From the NCBI GenBank assembly GCA_973895155.1, contig OZ316897.1, forward strand, positions 12,338,001-12,402,000: a stretch of 64,000 nt of DNA, given 5' to 3'. A program made the position numbers and the translations under genes. Source of the stretch: Marsupella aquatica (taxonomy: Eukaryota > Marchantiophyta). Under the pieces are notes generated by a model. It was given only the letters and a program-made list of their open reading frames with translations. It had not been told where the DNA came from and did not search any database. This document shows, piece by piece, positions 1-20,256 of this stretch (position 1 is the stretch's first letter; the number at the start of each line of letters is the position of its first letter).

Positions 1-3000
1 AGCACACCAGTGGTGGTCAGGGATTCCGTTTGTCACGGCAGGTCTTGTTGCATTTTGCTCAGTCATATATGTCATACAACTGATCACTGGTTATGACTCA
101 TATTCCCAAATCTGCATGGAGCCTTACCTGGTGCTGTCGAGATACCAAGGTGAGCTCTATGGAATCCAAGACACGAATGTGAGGACTTCGTTCCGGTAAT
201 CTGAAAATAATCATTTAGTGTGCATGGTTCATTACTGTATGACCTCCCTATGAACCACGAGATCAGTATGACAGAAAATCTTAGCTCTGGCTTTCACCCA
301 ATGGAGATTCTTGGAAGCAAACATGGGGCAGATATCTTTGAATTTGACATTTAGCCACATCGGTTGTATACTCATTTCAGAGGACCTAAGATCTTTGCTT
401 GTTGATTGTTGATTTGCTTGTGATCTTTGGTTCTCAGTTCTCAAAGACAGCCAGGTCTCACGCTCTCTTTACATAACTGAATGGTTTCTTGAAACTATGG
501 TTGGGCTTCGCAGTTTACAGAGTATTCACGTCCGTGTTCGTCCATGCGTCCATCATCCATGTGGTGTTCAACATGCTCGCACTGGTGCCAATCGGAAGCG
601 CACTTGAGCGCGTAATGGGCACAGTTCGGTTCTTCCATGTGATTCTGCTACTGATCGTGAGTAATGGTGTCATTCACGTTGGACTGGCATTCTTGGCTGC
701 CTACAACCCGATCTACCCATATCCAGATTTGTCAGTTGAGTGTGGTATTGGCTTTTCGGGCGTCATATTTGCTTTAATCGTGATTGAGACCAATCTCAGT
801 GGAACTCAAAATCGCAGGTAATTTGACTGACCTTATTTTTGTTCATACACTGTCCTGCGTCATGTGTGCCAGCGTCCAAATTACTTGGAAGGCCGGTATA
901 AAAAGATGAATTTCTGAACTTTTCATTCTGTTGGAGTGATTCAATAAATGCCTGCCATTATTGACGATAGCTATGATAGTATTGTCTTGGTGTCGTTACA
1001 ACTAATTTACACATGAATTACCTGTCCGTGCAGCATTTTTGGTTTCTTCACTGTACCAGCAAAGGTGTAAGTTCCTTTCCCTTCTAGTGCATTCTCTGAA
1101 TTAATTTCAGTGTAGACTCTAAATTGATTGAGGAGTTCTCCCCTGAGGTCATAATGACACTTCTCCACCGCAATAAGATTTTGTTTTGGTATGCAAGTCA
1201 ATGTACATGTTTGGGACATTCACTAATTCGAGACATGTGCGATTTAATCATCATTGCAAATTAGTTAGTGCTTCAACCTTGCCTTCGTAAGTTGAATTAT
1301 ACTGCTGTAGTAAGGCTAAATTGTTTTTGGGCTTGAAAGTCTAGTCCCATCACAATGAATGTTCCCTTGAACAAATGCAGCTCATGAAAGGCATGTTAAT
1401 GTTTAAGAATATTGAATTGGATGCCGATGAGACTTGTAGGGGCCTCTGTTAATTAAGGTTGCCTTCAACAAGGAATCTGCACTTAGTTGCCCATTCAATT
1501 GACTTGACTTGGTGTTCGATTGAATTAAATATTTCTATCCCATCTAATGAATGCGTCGTTGGTGATTGATGCAGGTATCCATGGGCTTTACTATTTCTCT
1601 TTCAGTTGCTGATGCCAAGCGTATCTCTTCTGGGGCATCTGAGTGGCATTCTATCCGGATTTGCATGTATGAGCTTTTCGAAGTTTTCCCGAATTCACTT
1701 TTCTCTGCACTGTGTTGGAGTCATAAATGACTAGGTTAATTTGAGTTGACTTTGCGTGGGGAAGCTTGGAAAACTTTCATAGCCACGAGTCGAGCTTTCG
1801 TTTGTGATACATGCTTTCATATTGGACAATTGCTTACGAATTTGTTTTTCAATGAAAGCATATCACTTTATGTCTCAGAATTCTAATATGTCACGCTTAC
1901 AATATGTGCAGACACATTTGGCATGTATGAGAGGGCTCTCTGTGGACCTTCGGCTTACTCAGCTGTGGAGAATGCCACGGCTTTGGTGAGTTGGATTCGT
2001 GAATTATTTTTCTGTGGGTTTTGATCTATGTAGAGTCTGTAAAATATTCGAAGATCAAGGTGGCCGAAAGGTTTGTTTGCATCATAATAGGGCACATCAC
2101 AAATCGCTGACTTCTGATAATGATTTTTCCCCAGGGGTCTGTTGTCCGAAGACCAGGTTTTATCGTTGGTGGAAGCTCCGCTGCTGGCAATCTCCCTTCC
2201 TTTTCTACTGGTCGTTTCTCCTTTTCTACTGGTCGGTTTAGGTGAGTTGCTTCATGTTGATTACTGAGGGGTGTTGAAAATGAAAGTTGTCTTGTCCTCT
2301 GTCTCAGATAAGACCTTGTTTAATGATGTATTAATTCTACATTAATGCAGTGGAGGGCTTCAACGACTCAGAAATTTGTGGAGTGGCGTGCAAACCTATG
2401 CTCCCATACGCGAGACTGCTGTAGACGAGGTATTCTATTTCACCACTTTTGACTGATTCTGGAGGCAGGAAGATGTCTTAATTCAGAATTTGTAAGAGAG
2501 TATTCTATATATTTCAGTGGTGAAGACCATTCTTCGGGCTTACATACAGCCAATAATCTTTGGTATGATGGTTCACTTACGCGCCTGTGTGACACTCCTT
2601 TTCGTCGTGGCAGAGATTCCCGGGGAGAGGTCGGACCGTAGGCTCCGTCAATGGACCTCCCCCGCCGCAAGTTAGTTCAGACGATAGCGGTAGAGATCGA
2701 ACCCTAGGCTCTGCCCCAACTCACAGTAGTCCAGATGGCAAAGGTAGAGGTCGCACCGTAGGCTCAATCAACGGAATTCCCCCAAAGCAGACTAGTCCAG
2801 AAGGCAGAGCTTCCAACAACAACAGAGGAAGTCTTAATTCCGGTTCGGTGGAAATGCAAGCAGTGAGAACATCGCCACCAGTTGCAAGGTAAATTGAAAT
2901 AGTGCCGCAGGTAACTGACGTCCTTTAATTGTCCAGAATTGTTCAGAAAGTCGAAGACCACTTTTTCCATCATGCTTAACATCTCCTTATGCTGATGATA

Positions 3001-4081
3001 GACCTAGGTAATGATCTTTCCGTGCAATGGGGTTCAGAAGAATGGTCTTACTGAATGAACTCGAAAATCCAGCCTCGTATTGGATGAATGATGTTCTTAC
3101 TCGACTGCGTGGTCTAGAAATTGTGGTAGCCATTCTAGATCAAGGTGTGGGGAACAGCAGTGAGTAAGAGTAGTACTAGTCCGCTAATCGTACAATCGTC
3201 TGTTTGGGCAGGCAGGTTAGTCCAGGATTGAGTTCTCAAGTGCCAGGCTTCCCAACAGCAAATCAGGTTGGCTGGGGCCTGTTACATTATTATTATCATT
3301 ATAATTTTATTGCGTAGAACGAGTATTATTGTTATAGGTTGTTTTCATAGACGACTGGCTTTGCTGACGTCCAGAATTTCTTTCTTTGGCACGCACACAC
3401 ATAGTCTTACACTTCAACTATTACGGGGATGATTATCTCTTTAGAAACTCCTATCGGGGGCTAATAGGTGGGTTTGACACGTGCTTTACAGCTTCAAAAT
3501 GAATCTTCTGCTCTTCAAGATCTTGTGGCCATGGGTTTTGAGAAGGTATGATGATTGTGAATACGGTTGTGATGACAGTAGCTGTTTTTTTCTCAGATTA
3601 GGAGGCAAATTGATGTCAAGTTGTAGTTGCTTCTATTATACCATGGACAATTGTCTGTTTCATTTGTCGGGCATGTTTCTACATGTTGATGCACGTGGTT
3701 GCTTGTAATGGTTGGATGCTGTTATTCCTCAGACGAAAGCCGTTCACGCCTTGGCTGCTTCTAATGGAGATGTCACTTTGGCGGTTGAGTTTCTGAGTGC
3801 TGAGGTAAGTCTTCCTCCGTTTTTGAAAATGAAAACAAGGAAAGCTGACATGCAGTTTTTTAAAGTAAGGAAGATTAAAATGGTTGGAAGATATACAATT
3901 GTAAATATATGGTGTGTTTTGTGTACATGAACTTGGTTTTTGCCTCCTATCATTCAGACAAACGCTGTGTTTGCCTTGGTTACTTAGAATGGAGCTGTCA
4001 CTTTGGTAGTTGAGTTTCTGGGCGCTGAGGTAATTCTTGCGGCCATTGACTTCGTCTTTGTGATTGATGCAGGGACAGTGA
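1..4081 (+). CDS. RBL15: Rhomboid-like protein with C-terminal UBA domain (5' partial)
   Basis: Intramembrane rhomboid-family protein of the plant RBL15 type. The start codon lies before the window. Exons read as <1-149, 514-817, 1034-1066, 1575-1666, 1912-1985, 2135-2241, 2351-2429, 2614-2888, 3212-3266, 3492-3545, 3733-3804 and 4073-4081; all phases agree. The first exon gives a membrane segment after QWWSGIPF. Exon 2 carries HVVFNMLALVPIG and the rhomboid serine motif GFSG; exon 4 carries the GHLSG histidine helix, so the catalytic Ser/His pair is present. Exons 6-9 encode a polar Ser/Gly/Pro linker. Exons 10-11 encode a UBA domain (LQDLVAMGFEK, then TKAVHALAASNGDVTLAVEF), known in the family to bind ubiquitin. 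The last exon adds only Gly-Gln before TGA and is the least certain. A decayed duplicate of exon 11 follows at 3958-4029. Family assignment is by remembered similarity to Arabidopsis RBL15. Confidence 0.85.
3958..4029 (+). pseudogene. Decayed tandem copy of the UBA exon of the rhomboid gene
   Basis: This 72-base segment has exactly the length of exon 11 (3733-3804), lies 225 bases downstream, and keeps a flanking CAG acceptor and GTAAT donor. Its translation follows the UBA helix (TNAVFALVT, stop, NGAVTLVVEFLGAE), but a TAG sits at codon 10. If spliced in, it would end the protein inside the second UBA-like helix; if skipped, the exon at 4073 ends it after Gly-Gln. Confidence 0.75.
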
Positions 4082-6407
4082 AAACAAACAGTCATTCTCC
4101 AGGCCAATGCGGACGTCATTTTTGTCCACTTTAAGTTCCAGAACGAAACATGTTAACATAAAATCTTGCTGGTGTCAAGAAACGAGGCCAAACTATACTA
4201 AATTGCAAAGAGTAATCTATCTGAGTACGCTAAGATATCTACTGGCAGAATGTACCATTGAGAGTAGGAACGTCATTCAAATTCCTGAGCTACACTTTTG
4301 GCGACAGATGAAAGAAGTACCCGGATGCACTTGTTTTGACGATGGCATACAACTGTCAAATTTGGAGGTAGATTCTGGACGACAATTCAACGCTACCTAT
4401 GGGAAGTCTCTCCCATCTTCTTACTAAGGACTAGTATGAGGAAAATGGTCTGAAGCTTGTAGATGTAAGCTAGGAATAGCAGCTCTGAAGTTTTGTCATA
4501 ACGAGGTATATTTAGTCGACATTTGAGGGGTTTGTACACATAACCTCCATATTGTAGTGCCAGTCGTATTCATGCATTGGTTAATTCTTGCGGGGAAAAT
4601 GTACAAACACTAACGTAGGGGCTGTGCACAATTACCCGCGGCTGTTATACCCTCTACAAACGAGGATTCTACTTTGCACTTCCTGTAAGTTTAAGAATTG
4701 CTCGGTGCGAAATTTGTCAGTAGGCTGTTACTCATAAAGGAAGAAGTTCCTACAAGTGAAAGGTGTCTTCTTGAGCTACAACAAATGCATAAAAAGGTTG
4801 ACAGCAGCTTTCCTAGGTTCGGTTTTGAAGTGTGGCCCTCTGCGTGCTATCCACTCCCACCTCAATCGACGACGTGGCGTAACAATTATTCAATTGCTTT
4901 ACCTTTTTGTTGAATCAGAAATATTTGATGTAGGCCCACCTTAAGTTACTCCATAGTCTATGAACTGCCGGTAGGAGTAACAGTCTATTGGGAGGGTGCA
5001 AAATTGATTTAGAACTTCATTTAATTATCCCAGACTCGGAATGGAGGTGGTGAAAATTGGCATGGATCTAAATGAGGACACTGGCCTTTCCGAGAATGAC
5101 GATGGGGATGTTGATCTTTGCCCAAATTTAAGCTCATGTATCGGTTCGCCTTTGGTTGCGTTCTCTGCGAGTCACACCTTTACATTAGTGTTTCAGGTTG
5201 TCGTTTCCTGAGCAACATGACCAATTAGCAAAGACGATGGGGGACAACTTACTGTGCCCTTCGGTTAGGGAGACGATGGTAAACTTTTTCAACCATATTT
5301 TCAGTCAACGCATCTTTGAATTTATTACTACTGTAGCTCATTGCTAACGTGAAAGGGGTGTACAGTCTCCAATTTTTTGGTAATTGGTTTATGGCGGTTT
5401 CCCTATTGCGTACTGTACACACCCAAACTACCTACCTATAGTAGTTGGGACCCTAGGAGAACCCAACCGAAGACTACATCGACTGGCAGGATCATTCTGT
5501 AGTCTGTACCAGTCCACGGGTTCCTTATCCTGCTGACGTGCTACCGATTGGCGAAGATCCGTGAGAAGAAATACTGGACGTGGCAGTGAGGATGATGGGA
5601 ATAATGATGTGGCACTGAAAAATCCAGTGAGCACAGCCACTCGGGTTAACCTGCCCCCATACGTAAGACCACTCAGGAATCCTAATTGGGCAGAGGGTAT
5701 CCGAAACTTTCAGACCAAGAAAGTTTTCTGTAAGCTGGACTGAAAAAGTTACATAAGTCCAATTGCTTCGCTTTCTCTAAATTCTGTGTGATGGCAGGCA
5801 TTCTACAGCCCTTGTGACTGAAGGAGGTAAAAAACAAAAAACTGACTCTTTCAAGACTAGAGATTGCTCTGGGCACATATATTGGTCGTAGGCTGAACAT
5901 CTAGAACGCTGAGGTCAAGTATGTAGTTGGGGATCTTTCTGGATGTTCATGTAGTTGAGGTCTATTAAAGTTTAACACAGCCCATCAGACCTCAAGATTG
6001 TGTTTCCAAGTACATTTTAGGGAAGATGGTCTTGGTTTGGATAGAAAAGTCTCACAGGCAGAGATGATCGTGCCTTTCAGCTTTATTCATTACAGATGTG
6101 GTTGCCTCCAGTTGCCTCCAGTTGTATTTAAGTAAGGAGAACATGCTGCATCAGTTTTCTACAACTCCAAGGCTCGCTCACCGAATTGCGGAATGGTACA
6201 TATTTCGGGAGGCACGAGTCTCATTGTAAAAACAATTTGCATTCACGTGATCATAACTTTTCAAGCCAATTGGCGAAACACCTCGAGTCAAAAAACGCAG
6301 GTACAATAGTTTCGTAAAGCTATCATAAACGAAACTGAGTTCGTACCCATTCGATCCTCAGCAAATAATATAGTACAGGATAAAGAATTACAAAGATCCC
6401 CGTGTGT
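4082..6407. other. Spacer between rhomboid and thioredoxin genes
   Basis: The first part is probably the 3' UTR of the rhomboid gene. Open frames here (for example 4107-4427 and 5041-5211 on the plus strand) show no recognisable domain and no consistent splice structure. I see no further gene. Confidence 0.5.
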
Positions 6408-7754
6408 TTATGCGGTTGCAGCGAGTGTTGGAACATTCTGCTCAAGATATGTCTGCAATTTCTCCTTAGTTAGGGCACCTTCCCTGTGGGTGTTTGGCAC
6501 TACCTCTCCATTTACGAACAAAATGAGGGTTGGCAGACCATACACGTCATACTTTTCAACTAACCCTTCATTGCCGTCCGCCTCAATCTTCACGCATTTT
6601 ACCTTCCCATCATAATGCTGGAAACAATGAAACAAGAGTAAGAAACGATGATCTCCCCAAACTCCTCTCCTCTCTGCTTTTCGACATAGAACACAGCAGC
6701 TAAATAGGACATGAATTTCCGGCCATGAGATGTATTAAAAAGCATTCATAAAAGTAAGACTACAAGGAAGTAATAGATCCATTCAAAAAATGCAGCACCC
6801 TTCGAATCGGGGTTTTCAGGTTGGCAGCTGTTTAGTAGGGAAGACGAGCACTTCGTCTCAAAAAAGCTCTAAATCTCATTAACTTCTAGTTAATCCATCA
6901 AGAGATCTAACCAAAGATACGGCAAGTCGAGAAAGAGTAAATCTCCTGGTCCACCCGTTCGTACACGAACGATGCTAGTTCGTGCCTGACTCGGCTTTCC
7001 ATATAGTGAGTGTTTGGGTCACTATGTCCTAACCCACAACGAACTGACAGCATATCTTTCAAATGCAAGACATATTGTTTTAACAATTTCATATCCGTGA
7101 CGAAGGATTGCAATCGACTCTATACAGCAATGAAGAGCCATATGAATCCCAGGAGAACGATGACGCCTAACGATGACTTAGTAACGAACAAATTTACATC
7201 GTTGAAATTCCAAACGGCGAGAGAATTCACTGTTTTCTGTAATAACATACATTGAAGAAAAGCATAGACAACCGCCAAACACGAGGCTTGGAGCTGGGTT
7301 TGGAATACCAACCAAACTAGTAGCTCAAGAAAACGACAGAGATGGAGAAAAAGTTTTATACCTGCGCAGCCCAATCGAGAGAGAGCGCCATCAGTCTGCA
7401 AGGACCACACCACGAAGCCCAAAAATCCACCAGCACGGGGACCGGGGATTTGAGAACCTCCACCTCGAATTGGCTCTCGCTAACGCTCGCCGCCTTCTTC
7501 ATGGCCTGGGCAATACATTGCTGCCTGCCAGCTCCTACCCTCGACGATTGCTGCCTGTGTTGCCGCTGCTGCTTCTGCTGCCATCGCAAAGCCCTCAGAT
7601 CTTTCGTTTTGTTCACCAATCCAACCACCGGAACCAAACTCTGCGCTCTTGGCCATGACCCTTCTAATTTCCTACAGGATTGAGAAGAAGCTGAGGCTAA
7701 GGCTGAGGCCCCCACGGCCGCTGTCCCCCATCCAGAAATCAACGCAGCGGACAT
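6408..7754 (-). CDS. Plastid thioredoxin, x type
   Basis: Two exons, 7754-7362 and 6617-6408, joined in phase 0 by a 744-base GT-AG intron, give 200 residues. Residues 1-95 are a Ser/Ala/Arg/Gln-rich plastid transit peptide. The thioredoxin fold follows: [16 protein letters not shown] with the redox pair in WCGPC at 115-119, then the KIEAD strand, [10 protein letters not shown] with the cis-proline, and [12 protein letters not shown]. The REGA-[IL]-TK-KL ending and VYGLP match thioredoxin x, which in chloroplasts feeds electrons to 2-Cys peroxiredoxins; type y is the main alternative. Odd point: the proline that normally follows CxxC by five residues (E. coli Pro40) is a leucine here ([10 protein letters not shown]). 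The upstream in-frame GTG is not used as start; the ATG at 7754 matches that of the phosphoglucomutase gene at 23824, with which this gene shares its first ~92 codons and ~740 upstream bases. Confidence 0.85.
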
Positions 7755-8491
7755 TCTTTCCACAATCTAGTCTCGTACGAACTCTAACGTAAGTGGTTCT
7801 GAATTGCAGCCTGCCTTTACGGAATTTCAGGCTGCCTGCCTTCTGGAAGCTGGAGGGTGATGTCTGCTCTCGTACGTATCTCTCGGACAGTCGGTGCTGT
7901 TGTTGGCGAGCCCTCAACTATCTGCCTCAGCGTGCTTAGCGAAACATAAATCTCCCCAAACCACAGTTCTTTCCTTCTCTTCTGTTCACCTTCCCGTTCC
8001 GTTCGTCTCCCACTGTTCGTTCCTTCGAATCCTTCCCCCGACCCTTCCAATCCGTCCACCAAGCAAGGTCACAAATTCTCCAGATTCATGTGCCTCACGA
8101 TTTGGTAGGCCCAGTACACCAAATCTCTCTCTCTCTCTCTCGATCGACCCAGTTCCCTTCCGTGGAACCTCGCCCTGCACCTCTGCTGTTTCGCGACCTC
8201 GGATAACTTTCGTCGTCTCTCTCCTGTTGCGGCCCAAATCCTTCACCTCCGCTTGCTACAGATGATGTCCCGGGCCAGTCAGCCTCGCTTCATCAATCTC
8301 TCTCCGGATTTGCAGGCAGAAGCACTGGAGCAGCAACAGTGGTACACAGAAGAGAGAGTGGCAGAGGGGAGACGCCCACGTAATCAATCCATCATTTGGA
8401 GCTACAGAAGAAGCGTTCAGAGAAGCAGAGAAAGGAACACGGGGGGCCGGAGGAAGGGACGACAGCCATCGCCAGGAATTTGGAGCATCGC
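7755..8491 (-). promoter_or_regulatory. 5' leader/promoter of the thioredoxin gene, duplicated at 23124-23823
   Basis: Read on the minus strand, this stretch aligns along its length with the region upstream of the phosphoglucomutase gene at 23824. Shared blocks include AAATTCCTGGCGATGGCTGT (8486-8464), the run around AATCCGGAGAGA, AAGCGGAGGT-AAGGATT, and CGTACGAGAGCAGACAT close to the start codons. Similarity stops abruptly near 8491. A short (TC)n run lies at 8127-8141. No TATA box could be assigned with confidence. Confidence 0.7.
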
Positions 8492-9879
8492 TCCTGACTC
8501 TTCGAGAGGCGGAGGGATAGGGCCGCCATGGCTGTGGGGCGGAGAGGGTTTCGTTTCTGGCTTTGCGAACTGCGAGCTCGACATTTATTCGTGGACATGG
8601 ATTTATTCCTTGCGATAGCATTAAGGGTGAGCCAGATAATAAATACTCTCTTGTTTTGTTTTGTTTTTATTTATTTTTATTTTGAACATCAGGAAACCAA
8701 AGCCCTGATGGACATCTCCCAGTATAGTGTGTAAAACAATTGTAGCTTTTATAACAAAAAGAAAAAAATAGTCTAGACTTCATGGTGATCCTGAGTAATA
8801 ACATGAAGTCTTGAAGTCTTTCAGGTTCAAGGTCATCAAGTTGACAAGTTACCAAGGAAACGGGTTCCATAATGTAATTGAAATTAGTTTTGTGGACCCC
8901 TTGGCTAATAAAATCAGGGGGAAGAGTCTATCTGAGCCGTCTCCATTTCTTATCTCCGGAAATCTTGTCCGTCCATCATAATGGCCAATCTATGGCTCAA
9001 AGGAAAGATCTCAAATAGATCTATGGATGGGTTCTGTCCGTTTTGCAAATGGGTTAATATTTTTCAAATGAAAAATTAAAAGAATCCAAGCCTTCCTAGT
9101 CGTCGATTTTGTTGATTTTATGATCTTTGCCGTCCATTTTGTAATGCCTCTAGAAATCGTATTCATCCATATTAGAAGGCGATCTAGCATGCAAAAGAAA
9201 AATCTCAATGAGATCTACGATTGGGTATTTTTTGTTTTGAGAATGAGTGAATAGTTTTGAGTATAAAATTCGATGAACTTTCAAGATTCCAGCCATTCCT
9301 CCTCCCCTATCTTGGGTTTCTATGTGCTCTTCCCAGCATTAATGGCCATACAATATGAGAGGTCCTTACATACCAGGAGTTGCGGTTTAACAAGGAAGTT
9401 ATCAAGTTAGTTATTAGTCATTATTTATTATATGAAAAATTATTTTTATAAATCTTTGAATTTAGGTTTTAAAATTGGAAATGTTACTAAAACGGTTAAC
9501 CGTCTTGCTCTTTGCATTTCCAATGTTTTTACTTTTCTTTTTACGGCATGGCATCCCAAAATTTACACCCAAATTGACACAAACACGAATGAAAACTATA
9601 AATTTGATTCACAAAACCGACGAGTCTTGTGTGTTGCGGTTGTTGTTGATGTGGCACGCTGTGGTGCGAGGAATTTTGGAAGGGACCTCTAGTGGGGTCC
9701 GTAACCAGCCGCAAACCTTAAGGAGACTATTTACAAGTCACATTTAAGTCAAAAGTATTTAAGAGTGTTATCTGAGTCAGCTTAAATATTCTAAGCCAGT
9801 CTATCCAAGATTTGCCAGTCCATCTGGGCTTCACAGACAGTGTGGAGGTCCATCAAGGCTTTAGTTTCCATGGGCTAGA
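8492..9879. other. AT-rich spacer with repeat fragments
   Basis: No gene seen. 8581-8605 nearly repeats the segment at 9960-9986 (both contain ATTTATTCGTGGACATGGAT), so a stray unit of the tandem array at 9880-10440 lies here. 9650-9705 shares a block with 13860-13915 (see findings). Confidence 0.5.
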
Positions 9880-10440
9880 CCATTCTCTTGTTTTTATATT
9901 TTAAAATTTGGAAATTCCCTGTAGATTCATTTTTCTTCCTGGAAACAATGAATGTAAAGCCATTTATTCGTGGACATGGATTTATTCAAAGATATAAGGT
10001 AAGGCCAGGCCAAAATATTAATCACTGGTTTCCATGTTTTGTTCTGAAAATAATGCATACATTCATTTTTCTTCCAGGAAAAAAAGGAATATAAAGCCAT
10101 TTGTAAGTGGAAATGGATTTATTCTAGGATATAAGAAGGGGCTAGGCCACAATATTATTCTGTTATTCTAATTCTTAATTTTTAAAACTATGCATACATT
10201 CATTTTCTTCCATGAAACAAGGAATATAAAGCCATGTATTAGTCGGGGTATTAGTGGACCTGAATTTATTCCAGGATATAACAGGGGCAGGATTCTCTTG
10301 TTTTCATTTTTATTAAGCTTGAAAATAATGCATACATTCATTTTTCTTCCAGGAATATGAAGTATTCTAGTCGTGGATATGGAGTCATTCCAGGATATGT
10401 AGAGTCTCCTGTTTTTATTTCTTATCTCAAAATAATGTAA
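9880..10440. repeat. Tandem array, about four units of ~135 bp
   Basis: Four imperfect units starting near 9886, 10025, 10160 and 10300. Each contains a T-rich part, AATGCATACATTCATTTTTC, a TTCCAGGAA-type block, AATATAAAGCCAT, GTGGACATGGATTTATTC and AGGATATAA. Units differ by many substitutions and small indels, so the array is old. No coding content. Confidence 0.75.
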
Positions 10441-11560
10441 ACATCCAAAAGTAATCATTCATTATTCCATGAAATAATGGTAGGTAAATTCTAATAGACT
10501 AATTTTCATTGTGTTAATTCAAAATATTAGGGCTTGAGTTTTTAATGTCTCCTCCTTCTCTAGTTGACTTGGAGGTGAGAAACAAAAAAAAATTATATAA
10601 AGACTGGTAGTCATCCAGTTATAAGCCAAAACTCCAAACACCAAATACTTTTGGTAGCATTAATCTAATAGAATTTCTCTTGTTTTCAATTTTAGATTTC
10701 AAAACTAATCCATGCATTGAAAAGTCAGTGTTTATATGATACTTTGGAGGTTTTACAAGTACCGCAACATTGTGTAGAATTCTGGCAACGTCACACACAA
10801 GAAACAAGCAAGCATGCACACTCCGACACAAGAGATACATGGTTTGCCTTCTTCAAGGCTACATCCACAAGAATGCATGAGCTTTACCAAGTTTTTGGAA
10901 AAAAATCCATGTGGGATGAGTATTTGAGGGCTTGTCCCTCAAGGATCTGACAATTGCTGGCCAAACACCCTTCCTATTAATGATTTAAACTTTCTTTGCT
11001 AGTCACATATCTTCTTTTTTAAACCACACTGTTCATTGCAATGTCATGCATGTTTTTCTCCCAAGTTTGTAATTTTTGCAAAACCTAATTTGAGCCTTGT
11101 TGGTAACTTGGCAAGTGAGGCCCTAGGATCAATAATTCATGCCTCGCAACAAGATCTTCAACCAAACTATACTTCATGTTCAAACTTTGCGGCTCCTTAT
11201 CCACGTAAGGCTACTGTCAATCTTGAGCTTCATGCAAAATGCGCTAGCTTGGTCCAAGTTCACAGGCTTTGGATACAGATACCAGTTCAAATAATGGTAA
11301 AGCAAACATGATGAATGTACACTCCCACACGGGATAATATCAATGCAACAGAAATTTTCTTAGTTGCAAGTCAGATCTACCATACATGAAAACTTTTCAG
11401 ATGTATTGATTGGAGGGATTGAATTCCATCATCCAGACTTCTAATTTATACAAATACAAGCTACTAAATTGATTTTGCAATGCTTATCACATCACGCTTG
11501 GGATAGCACAAACCCAAAGGAGACACTCTGTTTAAGCCTTAGTCACTTCTACTAGCTATC
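10441..11560. other. Spacer 3' of the first phosphoglucomutase gene
   Basis: No gene recognised. The open frame at 10717-10950 (+) shows no domain. The block around 11080-11125 (CTTGTTGGTAACTTGGCAAG) recurs at 11904-11929 and, inverted, near 31064-31100 beyond the other phosphoglucomutase gene, so the duplicated block extends past the stop codons. Confidence 0.45.
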
Positions 11561-11562
11561 AT

Positions 11563-11736
11563 GAATGAATTTAAGCTCTCTCAAACTATCAATCAACCAG
11601 CTAGAATATTGATAGGTGAAGCCAAAACAGAGTCAACCTTCACTGCATCAGGAATGAATTTAAGCTCTCTCAAACTATCAATCAACCAGCTAGAATATTG
11701 ATAGGTGAAGCCAAAACAGAGTCATGCTTCACTGAA

Positions 11737-11740
<4 letters not shown>
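11563..11740. repeat. 89-bp direct tandem duplication abutting the PGM stop codon
   Basis: Two nearly identical units begin at 11563 and 11652 (GAATGAATTTAAGCTCTCTC at each). The proximal unit runs into the TGA of the phosphoglucomutase gene at 11737-11739, and the distal unit repeats its 3' UTR. Confidence 0.85.

Positions 11741-20256
<8,516 letters not shown>

Noticed and set aside
8253-8621. 121-codon open frames on both strands
   Set aside because: They lie mostly in the duplicated promoter/leader of the thioredoxin gene, and the homologous region at 23130-23600 does not keep the frames.
9880-10440. CRISPR-like regular repeat
   Set aside because: The ~135-bp units are contiguous and diverged, with no short repeat plus unique spacer structure, and the genome is eukaryotic.
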